Positions 7,939-14,209 of a DNA stretch of 23,515 nt are shown in pieces. The position numbers and the translations under genes were made by a program. Location: the NCBI GenBank assembly GCA_041623895.1, contig JBFJVZ010000063.1:1-23515 (forward strand), in the 5' to 3' direction. How positions within the stretch are numbered: the stretch's first letter is position 1; each line of letters starts with the position of its first letter. The notes beneath the pieces were generated by a model. The model was not told the origin of the DNA. It did not search any database and worked only from the letters and a program-made list of their open reading frames with translations. The stretch comes from JBFJVZ01 sp041623895 (GTDB lineage Bacteria; Planctomycetota; Planctomycetia; Pirellulales; Pirellulaceae).

Positions 7939-8175
7939 CAGTCGCCCAATGACAGTCGCGAAAGAGAAAGGGGGTCAGTACAGCCTGAGCCTGTGGCCCA
8001 ATGTAGATCATGCGCGATCGATCGTGATGTTCGGTCTTGTGCCCAAGAGGCTTGTATTCCCACACGTCACCGCTACGGTCGATGTCGACTGGACGAAGCG
8101 CACAGACTTCCCCCGGCCGCATTCCCGTCGAGCAGCTGCAGACGGATCATCGCGCGCAGCACGGGCGACGAGCGC

Positions 8176-8196
8176 AAAACAGGAAACTCCTGTTTT
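8176..8196 (-). terminator. Possible tRNA-Lys terminator hairpin
   Basis: AAAACAGGA (8176-8184) and TCCTGTTTT (8188-8196) form a perfect 9-bp stem with a 3-base loop. It lies 75 bases beyond the 3' end of the tRNA-Lys gene in its direction of transcription, and the stem ends in a T-tract on that strand. It could terminate the tRNA transcript. It falls in a region that may also be the old integrase 5' part, so it could be fortuitous. Confidence 0.35.
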
Positions 8197-8210
8197 GGTA
8201 ACCGCCGCAA

Positions 8211-8227
8211 CTGACCAGAGTGGTCAG
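8211..8227. repeat. 7-bp perfect inverted repeat near the tRNA-Lys 3' side
   Basis: CTGACCA (8211-8217) and TGGTCAG (8221-8227) pair perfectly around the loop GAG. It sits 44 bases from the tRNA 3' end and 15 bases from the 8176-8196 hairpin. It may be part of an attachment-site arm or a transcript end; its function is not established. Confidence 0.4.
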
Positions 8228-8270
8228 GGGCAAGAGTGATTTATGCCGTGATTTACGGGAGAAAAGCAAG

Positions 8271-8343
8271 TGCCCCCGCTTGGGCTCGAACCAAGGACCG
8301 ACGGATTAAGAGTCCGTTGCTCTACCAACTGAGCTACAAGGGC
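8271..8343 (-). tRNA. tRNA-Lys(CTT)
   Basis: Read on the minus strand, the 73 bases fold as a full cloverleaf. The 7-bp acceptor GCCCTTG pairs with CGGGGGC (two G-U pairs), then come TA, a D-stem GCTC/GAGC with an AGTTGGTA loop, and an anticodon stem ACGGA/TCCGT. The loop CTCTTAA gives anticodon CTT, which reads AAG lysine codons. A 5-base variable loop, a T-stem CTTGG/CCAAG with TTCGAGC loop and discriminator A complete it. CCA is not encoded. The 3' end faces the integrase relic, the arrangement expected for tRNA-targeted integration. Confidence 0.96.
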
Positions 8344-8399
8344 GATGTCTGCTCGTGATCTCACTTCTCAGACAATTATCAATTTAGCAGGTTCTCGGA

Positions 8400-8434
8400 G
8401 AAGGTAGAAGGCGGAAGGTAGAAGGAGGAAGAAG
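8400..8434. repeat. Degenerate heptanucleotide tandem repeat (GAAGGNN)
   Basis: Five consecutive heptads read GAAGGTA, GAAGGCG, GAAGGTA, GAAGGAG and GAAGAAG. The purine-only strand bias is strong and the tract lies between the 3' end of pabB (stop at 8454) and the tRNA-Lys promoter side. Similar GAAGGTAGAAGG tracts recur in planctomycete intergenic DNA as I recall them. No function is known. Confidence 0.7.
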
Positions 8435-8453
8435 GAGACGACGATCTTGCGTC

Positions 8454-9929
8454 TCAGGACAGCACCGCACGGAGCATGCCTTCGGCTTTGTTCCAAGTTT
8501 CCGCTTCTTCGGCTGCCGGGTCGCTGCGAGCTGTGATGCCCCCGCCAACCGGAATCTGCCAGTAGCCGTGCGCCGCAGTGATCGTGCGGATCAAGATGTT
8601 GAAGTCGGCCGCACCACCACAACTGATGTAACCCAACGATCCGCAATAGGGGCCGCGATGATTTGGCTCCAGCGACGCGATCGTTCGCATCGCTTCGATC
8701 TTGGGCGCCCCGGTCACGCTGCCGCCAGGGAAGCATGCTTGTAATAGATCGACCACGGTTTGATCGTCTCGCAACCGGCCTTCGACAACCGAGACCAAAT
8801 GTTGGACATACTGATATCGCTCGATCCGGCAAAGCTTGCGAACCATCACGCTGTCGTCTTCGCAGACCCGTGACAAATCGTTGCGCATCAAGTCAACGAT
8901 CATGATGTTTTCGGCGCGATCTTTTTCACTCTGTTCCAACTGCAATGCCAGTTGCCGGTCTCGATCAGCATCGCTGGTGCGGCCAATCGTACCTTTGATC
9001 GGACGTGTGGTCGCGATTCGATCGCGCACCGTCAGGAAGCCTTCCGGGGAACTGCTGAGAACTTGAAAGTCCCCGCCGCAAAAATATCCGCCGAAGGGAG
9101 CCGGATTGGTGGAGCGTAGTTTTCGGTACAAATCCGGCGAGGACAGGGTCGCTTTGCTGAGTAGCCGTTGCGCCAAGTTGACTTGGAATGAGTCGCCGTC
9201 ACAGATGCGACGGACAATCTCGGCAACGCGTGCGCGAAATTGAGCACCAGAAAAGTTGCTGGTGATGCCGTCGTATCGTGTGCTGTGTTGCTGGCTGGGG
9301 TGGGCGACCTGTTCGTGAGGCGTGATGCCTGTTGAGGGTTGCGGCCCGGCGGGAGCCTCGCCCTCCCGGAACGAGGATTGGCGGAATGGCAGAGGATTTG
9401 ACAGTAGCGATTCGACTTGATCGGCTCGACGCTCGGCAACCTCGGCTCGCTTGGATGCGGTGTTCTCCGAGAGCCCTTGGCTGATTAACCAGGCGGCATC
9501 AGCCTTGTGGTCGACCGCGATCGTCCAGTCGTACAAACCCAGCGAGACAGTGGCAGTGGGCAGATCATTGATCCGTGCCAGGCCGACCGGTTCCAACCAC
9601 GAACCGGCTTCGTAACCAAACAAGCCAGCGATGCCACCTTGAAACGGCGGCAAGTCGGGATCGAACGTATCCGGCAGTTCGCGGCACCAGGTTTGGATCT
9701 CCGCCCAGGGGCTGTGGTCGTCCAGAAAAGCCACGAGCTGACGAACCGGGTCGGCGGTCAAGAATGAATAGCGTCCAATCTTGCTGGCGTCGGCATCGTC
9801 TGGGCGATGGGCGGAGTCCAGCCACAAGCACCCCGGCAGGTGCGATAAGCGATCGAATGCGGATTCGATCGAGAATCCCTCAGCAAGTCGCCGCACGACG
9901 GGAGGTGATGGACGTTTGGTCAAGTTCAT
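8454..9929 (-). CDS. pabB: Aminodeoxychorismate synthase component I
   Basis: PabB makes 4-amino-4-deoxychorismate from chorismate and ammonia (with a PabA glutamine amidotransferase), the first step to p-aminobenzoate for folate. The 491-residue protein has the N-terminal anthranilate-synthase-I domain (GGIAGLFGYEAGSWLEP, residues 98-115) and the C-terminal chorismate-binding domain from about 230. The latter has PIKGTIGR (Lys312, the PabB-type residue where TrpE has Ala), DLMRNDLSRVC, FPGGSVTGAPK and a GGGITARSDP end. PIKGT decides for PabB over TrpE. A Pro/Ser/Gln-rich linker at about 176-222 contains an inserted palindromic repeat (REGEAPAGP), so the linker is longer than usual. PabA is not in the window. 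The start is the ATG at 9929; no strong Shine-Dalgarno is seen. Confidence 0.92.
   Translation of the reverse strand: MNLTKRPSPPVVRRLAEGFSIESAFDRLSHLPGCLWLDSAHRPDDADASKIGRYSFLTADPVRQLVAFLDDHSPWAEIQTWCRELPDTFDPDLPPFQGGIAGLFGYEAGSWLEPVGLARINDLPTATVSLGLYDWTIAVDHKADAAWLISQGLSENTASKRAEVAERRADQVESLLSNPLPFRQSSFREGEAPAGPQPSTGITPHEQVAHPSQQHSTRYDGITSNFSGAQFRARVAEIVRRICDGDSFQVNLAQRLLSKATLSSPDLYRKLRSTNPAPFGGYFCGGDFQVLSSSPEGFLTVRDRIATTRPIKGTIGRTSDADRDRQLALQLEQSEKDRAENIMIVDLMRNDLSRVCEDDSVMVRKLCRIERYQYVQHLVSVVEGRLRDDQTVVDLLQACFPGGSVTGAPKIEAMRTIASLEPNHRGPYCGSLGYISCGGAADFNILIRTITAAHGYWQIPVGGGITARSDPAAEEAETWNKAEGMLRAVLS
9343..9370. repeat. Palindromic GC-rich repeat inside pabB
   Basis: CGGGAG (9350-9355) and CTCCCG (9363-9368) form a perfect stem around CCTCGCC, flanked by GGCCCGG. 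On the coding strand it is read as REGEAPAGP, residues 188-196 of PabB. The motif GGGAGCCTCGCCCTCC is, as I recall, a common dispersed repeat in planctomycete genomes. A related copy lies outside the gene at 10036-10061. Confidence 0.65.
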
Positions 9930-9983
9930 GGCGACAGGCTATCGGGTCCGGCCCATCGTCCCAAGATGGCGGAGCCCGAGTTT

Positions 9984-10061
9984 GCGGCTCGACAGGAGTC
10001 TGGGCGGGGTCAGACAACGTTGCTGGCGGCTCGTCAGGAGCCTCGTCCGCCTCGCCCTCCG
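9984..10061. repeat. Intergenic repeat copies between pabB and the DUF4184 gene
   Basis: The 333-base gap (9930-10262) carries GCGGCTCGACAGGAGTCT at 9984-10001 and GCGGCTCGTCAGGAGCCT at 10026-10043, matching at 16 of 18 positions, 42 bases apart. The second copy runs on into CTCGTCCGCCTCGCCCTCC, which shares GAGCCTCG and GCCTCGCCCTCC with the repeat inside pabB at 9350-9368. No gene is visible in the gap; pabB and the DUF4184 gene diverge from it, so promoters must lie here, but I cannot place them. Confidence 0.5.
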
Positions 10062-10262
10062 GATTCGCCCTGCCGATTCACTTTGCCCTCTCGGCGAGCG
10101 GGGAAAAAGGACTGAAAAAAAGTTTCACAGCTTTACCTGTTGGGGAGCCGATATTGAACACAATCGCTTCTTTTCGGTTGCGGCCTACAATGGTGCGATC
10201 GATGTTCACCCACCCCGTTGGGAGGTGACGGCTTCTGTGTTTTCTCGGTACCCGACTCCTGC

Positions 10263-11078
10263 ATGCCTTTCACGCCTACACACATAGCCGCCGCGATTCC
10301 GTTTGCTTGGCTTTGCCGATGGCGAGTACCGTTCACGGCCTTGGCGATCGGGACGACCGTGTCCGATATCCCCGTCTACTTTCCGATGTTATTGCCGTAC
10401 CAGGCGACTCACACGATGACCGGGGTGGTGACACATTGTCTGCCATTGGGGCTGTTGTTGTACTTTATCTATCACGGTCTGCTGAAGCGACCGCTGGTTG
10501 ATCTGCTACCGACAGCGTTACGAGACCGGTTGCTGCCGTACCTCAATCGCGAACTTGAATTTGATCCCAAACGAATTGCAGTGGTGTCGGCCTTGATCAT
10601 TCTTGGGGCGGTAACGCATGTCTTCTGGGACTCGTTCACGCATCGTGCACGTTGGGGCACCATACGGTTTCCCTGGTTGAATGAAATTATGATCGCCGGC
10701 AACGTTTCGATGCCGTGGTACTCGGTACTTCAGCACGGCAGTTCTCTTGTTTTGTTGCCGCCGATGTTGGTTGGTTTTGGTTGGTGGTTGATGCATCAAC
10801 CGCGGCTCGCTGTGGAAGACCAGCGGGCGAAATTTCCGCCGGGCATCGCCTGGTCAGTGTTCGGACTGATCTGCCTGGGCGGATTCATCCATTGGCGGAT
10901 GATCGTCGCCGCTAGACCTCACTATTCGTTAGTGACCTCCGTTCGACTGACGGTCGCGCGTGCTGGTGCCGTCTGTTTAGCAGTCGTGTTGCTGTATTGT
11001 GTGGCAATGCAGCTGATGTGGTTACTGGAGAGGCGATCGGAGATGAAACGCGAATCGAGTTATCTTGAGTCGACCTAG
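10263..11078 (+). CDS. DUF4184 family integral membrane protein
   Basis: The 271-residue protein begins MPFTPTHIAAAIPF, the signature start of DUF4184 proteins, and carries TTVSDIPVYFP, THTMTGVVTHCLPLGLLLYF and GAVTHVFWDSFTH. The recurrent His and Asp residues (His7, the SD of SDIP, HTM, THVFWDSFTH) recall the metal-site pattern of membrane-bound metal-dependent hydrolases such as YdjM. About six hydrophobic segments are visible, the last near the C-terminus (AGAVCLAVVLLYCVAMQLMWLL). The open frame extends to 10218, but the family start is the Met at 10263. Its neighbours do not share its pathway. The biochemical role of DUF4184 is not established; the hydrolase suggestion is by analogy. Confidence 0.82.
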   Translation: MPFTPTHIAAAIPFAWLCRWRVPFTALAIGTTVSDIPVYFPMLLPYQATHTMTGVVTHCLPLGLLLYFIYHGLLKRPLVDLLPTALRDRLLPYLNRELEFDPKRIAVVSALIILGAVTHVFWDSFTHRARWGTIRFPWLNEIMIAGNVSMPWYSVLQHGSSLVLLPPMLVGFGWWLMHQPRLAVEDQRAKFPPGIAWSVFGLICLGGFIHWRMIVAARPHYSLVTSVRLTVARAGAVCLAVVLLYCVAMQLMWLLERRSEMKRESSYLEST

Positions 11079-11117
11079 AGTTCTTGCTTTCGACTTCCAC
11101 AACGAATGAAGCGGTTG

Positions 11118-12536
11118 CTACTTTTTTCGGTGGCGGCTGGTTCGTTCGATACGGTGCAAATCTTCCTTGACCGTGAGCAAACCCCAGTCGAGGGCTTGAT
11201 CTTGTTCGTACTGCTTGCCGAGCACTAATGCGATTGACGCCTTGGCCATTTCGTAACCCAGGTAAAATGCGTGACCTGGGTCGACATTGTCGGAGTGTTC
11301 GTGTGCAAGCAGCTGGTCAAAAAGCTGAAAGGGGTCGGCGCTATTGAGCTGTAACCCGGCTGCGATCAAATGGATTTGTTGATCTTGGGCAAAGATTCGG
11401 TAGTTGTTGTCTTTCAACGACTTAGCCAGCGCATCCAACGATTGCGGTGCAAAGGGGCGGAGTCTTGCATCGCGAAGCATGACGAGATCATCTGACAATC
11501 GTTTGGGGGGGACGCGATGCTTCACAGCGTAATGTGCCAATCGCCGGGCCACATCACATTCGCGCACCGAGGAGCGGGCCCAGTTGATGACTTGTGTCGT
11601 CAGCACGCTACGGATTCGCAATTCTTGGCAAATCCCTATCAGCATTAGGTTTACGCCAGCGGAATCAACATCGCTGAGCTCGGTGAGGTTACCGATCCCC
11701 ATCATGATTTCGGCATCGGGGTAATCTCGGCGCGTGGATGCGTAGCGAATCAGACTTTGGGCGAATCCGGCACCGATCGGTTCAAGGATGGGATCGAGCC
11801 GCATCGGCACGTTGTTTTTTGCCAAAAAGTCCACTGTCTCGTGCAAACTTTTTTCATCATTTGGGGAATCAGGAATTGCCACGACTTCCACACCCCAATC
11901 AATTGCTTGGCTGCGATTGGACGAGTTGACCGATAGCACCAGTGAGGCGCCGGCGCTGGCTGCTTCGTTGGCTTCTCGGACGTCAAACGTATCGACTGAA
12001 ACTTTCAAATTCTGATCGACAAGAGCGGCGATGTAGTCACGGATTGATTCGCAGCGGCGGACCGGATCACATCCAAAATCGATGATGTCGGCCCCATCGC
12101 GGCGCAGCTGGCTGGCTTGCCTGACAACTTCGTCAATGGTTAAACGCGGCGCGTGATTGATCTCGGCAATGATCTGAATGTCATAGTCGCCGTAGTCGTC
12201 ATCGAGTTGCTGGCCGCCGAAAAAATCTGGAAGCGCGCGGCAGTCATTAGGCCCGCAAATTACGGGAATCTCGAGACTTTCGGCCAGTTCTTCGATACCC
12301 ACTTCGCAGTAACCTGGAAGCATCACGTGCGTTGCATTGGCGGGCACGGAGAGTTTGCGTCGCAGCCAGCGCGGTGTCATCAGCGCGGCGACGGTGATCG
12401 GCATCACACCGATTGAATAAGCGAATGAATACTGTTGGGCGAGCGCATCGACGACGCGGCGCACAGCAGCTTCCGCCAGTCGTCCCGTGACGAAGTAGTA
12501 GTGGTGCTGTGACGAAGGTGTGAAGCGTTGTTGCAT
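11118..12536 (-). CDS. Dihydropteroate-synthase-like protein (DUF6513/TIGR00284 type)
   Basis: A 472-residue protein in two parts. Residues 1-145 (YYFVTGRLAEAAVRRVVDAL, ITVAALMTPRWLRRKL, VMLPGYCEVGIEEL, VICGPNDCRALPDFFG) match the N-terminal domain of the dihydropteroate-synthase-related family. Residues about 150-360 form a TIM-barrel like DHPS: IQIIAEINHAP, DGADIIDFGCDP, VSVDTFDVREANEA, LVLSVNSSN and MGIGNLTELSDVDSAG. The C-terminal part adds a helical domain. The family is found in archaea and in bacteria with tetrahydromethanopterin-linked C1 metabolism, which planctomycetes have; it is thought to act in pterin cofactor synthesis, but the bacterial reaction is not settled. It is not an ordinary FolP: it is ~190 residues longer. 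The ATG at 12536 gives a complete family N-terminus. Confidence 0.85.
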   Translation of the reverse strand: MQQRFTPSSQHHYYFVTGRLAEAAVRRVVDALAQQYSFAYSIGVMPITVAALMTPRWLRRKLSVPANATHVMLPGYCEVGIEELAESLEIPVICGPNDCRALPDFFGGQQLDDDYGDYDIQIIAEINHAPRLTIDEVVRQASQLRRDGADIIDFGCDPVRRCESIRDYIAALVDQNLKVSVDTFDVREANEAASAGASLVLSVNSSNRSQAIDWGVEVVAIPDSPNDEKSLHETVDFLAKNNVPMRLDPILEPIGAGFAQSLIRYASTRRDYPDAEIMMGIGNLTELSDVDSAGVNLMLIGICQELRIRSVLTTQVINWARSSVRECDVARRLAHYAVKHRVPPKRLSDDLVMLRDARLRPFAPQSLDALAKSLKDNNYRIFAQDQQIHLIAAGLQLNSADPFQLFDQLLAHEHSDNVDPGHAFYLGYEMAKASIALVLGKQYEQDQALDWGLLTVKEDLHRIERTSRHRKK

Positions 12537-12739
12537 CGTTACAGTGCATCTTGATTGGCGATGCGTGCCTTGTGCAAGTCATCGATTTGATTTGGTACAG
12601 AATCGATTTTTGAGTGTGTCACCAGCCATACTGAGCAGTTCGTTCTGGCAACGAGTCGCGCGCCGCAGCAAAATTTTTTACAGACAACCACGTTACTCGC
12701 ACTTGACGTAATCCGAACAAACTCTACAACTTGCCACAG

Positions 12740-12807
12740 CGAGAGATCCGATGTACGGTTGGTGAAAGGATTTTGCCGATCGTCGTGGCCGGGATCTCTC
12801 GTTTTTT
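12740..12807 (+). terminator. Orphan terminator-like hairpin with T-run
   Basis: CGAGAGATCC (12740-12749) and GGATCTCTCG (12792-12801) are a perfect 10-bp inverted repeat enclosing 42 bases, directly followed by six T residues (12802-12807). On the plus strand this resembles an intrinsic terminator with a large apical domain, or the closing stem of a small structured RNA. No protein gene ends just upstream on this strand; the neighbouring gene to the left reads away from it. Confidence 0.4.
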
Positions 12808-13144
12808 CTTGCGCTGCCAGTGACTTGTCATCGCGATTGTGTCACCACAATCATCACCATAGCATCCAGACGGACTGCGCGCCCCGCTGCGACCCTGGAC
12901 AACTAGGCTCAGAGAGTGATGGCCGCGCCGATTGTTCCGGCACGGTAACCGCGACGCCATGATCATGCTGGGTTTGTGGGGCCAATTTACGCCGCCGCGA
13001 TGAGGATCCGTGATCGCGAAATTCTCGTTGTGACCTGCGGGCTTTCGGCCAGCCGTATTCGAGAGAAGAACCGCGTCTCCTGGGGCCTGGGGATTCATTC
13101 TGCCAAGCGGGATTCGAGAGAATTCCGACGGAGCCTGGCTGATC

Positions 13145-13162
13145 GGAAGTCTGCCGACTTCC
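13145..13162. repeat. Short perfect palindrome GGAAGTC-TGCC-GACTTCC
   Basis: GGAAGTC (13145-13151) and GACTTCC (13156-13162) pair fully around TGCC. The motif with the following ACTACGA resembles a dispersed intergenic repeat that I recall from Pirellulales genomes and lies in the gene-poor gap upstream of mqnA. It is probably a REP-like element; no function is known. Confidence 0.5.
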
Positions 13163-13395
13163 ACTACGAAAAAGAACGCCTACATTTCGTGGCTAGGAAT
13201 TGGGTCACAGCACCCCCGTAGAGCGCAGGGAGCGCGTGTAGATCGGCGGCTAACACGATTCCGCCCAGGTGATTCAAGTCACGGGCTATCCGTGTAAGAT
13301 CTCGGGCGGCTGGCGCTGCTGAAGTTGTTGCTTCAAGCCTCGAAAAACGGTTATCCCCCTTAGCTACCAGCGAGCTTTCCACCCCTGTTACTCTG

Positions 13396-14193
13396 ATGAT
13401 CAAAATCGGTGCCGTATCGTATCTGAATACCAAGCCGCTGATCTGCGGTTTGCGCGATCGGCTGGGGGATGTTGGGGAGCTGACATTGAATCTACCCAGC
13501 CGTCTGGCGGCAGATCTAGCCGTAGGTCAGCTTGATGTGGCGCTGATTCCGTCGGTCGAGTATTTTCGCGGCCAAGGTTATCAGATCATTTCGGACGCCG
13601 CGATTGCGTGTCGTGGACCGGTGTGGAGTGTGCGGCTACTGAGTCGCGTTCCGGTCAAGCGAATCAAACGTCTGGCGTTAGACGAAGGCAGTCGCACCAG
13701 TGCCGTGTTAGTGCGCGTGTTGTTGGCGGAGATGTATGATTTGCATCCGCAAACGGTGCCCTTGGGAATCGAGCAAGATCCTGAGGCTGTTGACGCCGAC
13801 GCCATTTTGTTAATTGGCGACCGCGCGATGCACCCGCCCAGCGGAGTGTATGAGGAGATTTGGGATCTGGGTGATCGATGGTGCCGCTGGACCGAATTAC
13901 CATTTGTGTTTGCGATGTGGGTCGCCCGCAACGACTTGATCGAACGTGACGGAATCAAGTTGGATGAATTGGCAGCGATTCTGGAAGCAAGCAGGGATGC
14001 CGGACTTGCTTCGCTTGAGCAGATCGCGCATCGCGAAGCGGGAACTCATGGACTAACGAAGGAAGACCTGCATGCATACTTTGCCGAAAACTTGCACTTC
14101 CGCCTCGGGCCGGGTGAGCGAATCGGATTGCAGTCCTTTCAACGGCGAGCCGATTCACTTGGATTGTTAATCCCCACGTCTTCACACTTCTAA
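13396..14193 (+). CDS. mqnA: Chorismate dehydratase, menaquinone futalosine pathway
   Basis: MqnA converts chorismate to 3-[(1-carboxyvinyl)oxy]benzoate, the entry to the futalosine route of menaquinone synthesis. The 265-residue product begins IKIGAVSYLNTKPLI, the family signature, followed by LPSRLAADLAVGQLDVALIPSVEYFR, a periplasmic-binding-protein-like fold, and ALDEGSRTSAVLVRVLLAEMY and ILLIGDRAM, all standard for MqnA. The length is usual for the family. The stop is 16 bases before mqnC, so the two are probably co-transcribed. Aminofutalosine synthase (MqnE), the MqnB hydrolase and MqnD are not in the window. The start is the ATG at 13396 because the conserved GAVSYLN begins five residues later. 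Confidence 0.93.
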   Translation: MIKIGAVSYLNTKPLICGLRDRLGDVGELTLNLPSRLAADLAVGQLDVALIPSVEYFRGQGYQIISDAAIACRGPVWSVRLLSRVPVKRIKRLALDEGSRTSAVLVRVLLAEMYDLHPQTVPLGIEQDPEAVDADAILLIGDRAMHPPSGVYEEIWDLGDRWCRWTELPFVFAMWVARNDLIERDGIKLDELAAILEASRDAGLASLEQIAHREAGTHGLTKEDLHAYFAENLHFRLGPGERIGLQSFQRRADSLGLLIPTSSHF

Positions 14194-14209
14194 TTAAGAC
14201 AAGATTTTA

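Larger units (their letters stand above)
7704..7954 (+). mobile_element. Right-hand remnant of an IS21-family insertion sequence
   Basis: The segment contains the istB tail and then a non-coding end finishing in GTCGCCCAATGACA at 7941-7954. IS21 elements end in TG...CA, and TGTCATTGGGCGA-type ends (read on the other strand) are usual for this group. Within the end there is an 11-bp perfect inverted repeat, AAAAGGGACCA (7903-7913) and TGGTCCCTTTT (7928-7938). Immediately right of CA at 7954 the sequence resumes as a tyrosine integrase on the other strand, so the element inserted into that gene. The left end is missing, so no target duplication can be shown. Confidence 0.6.
7955..8236 (-). pseudogene. 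Tyrosine recombinase/integrase, frameshifted and interrupted by an IS21 end
   Basis: On the minus strand from 8122, the frame reads MRPGEVCALRPVDIDRSGDV, then KPLGHKTEHHDRSRMIYIGP and AVLTPFLFRD. This is the catalytic-domain start of a phage-type tyrosine recombinase; the Arg of GMRPGEV is the first catalytic Arg of the family and HKT carries the usual Lys. Upstream, VLRAMIRLQLL (about 8127-8160) is the expected preceding helix but in a different frame, so about one base has been gained near 8123-8128. After PFLFRD the frame runs into the IS21 end (CHWATEKGP), so the HxxR and Tyr nucleophile parts are gone. The gene is dead. Its position beside the 3' end of tRNA-Lys fits an island integrase. 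Confidence 0.65.
12537..13395. other. 859-base gene-poor gap with hairpins
   Basis: Between the divergent DHPS-like gene and mqnA I find no protein I can support. A minus-strand frame (12724-13164, 146 codons) is open, but its product is low-complexity in Arg, Ser, His and Pro, has no domain, and overlaps two inverted repeats, so it is probably repeat-derived. The gap must hold the promoters of both flanking genes. It carries a terminator-like hairpin at 12740-12807 and a short palindrome at 13145-13162. Confidence 0.55.

Noticed and set aside
9575..10228. 217-codon plus-strand frame opposite the pabB 5' end
   Set aside because: Antisense to a well-supported PabB N-terminal domain and highly Arg/Ser-rich.
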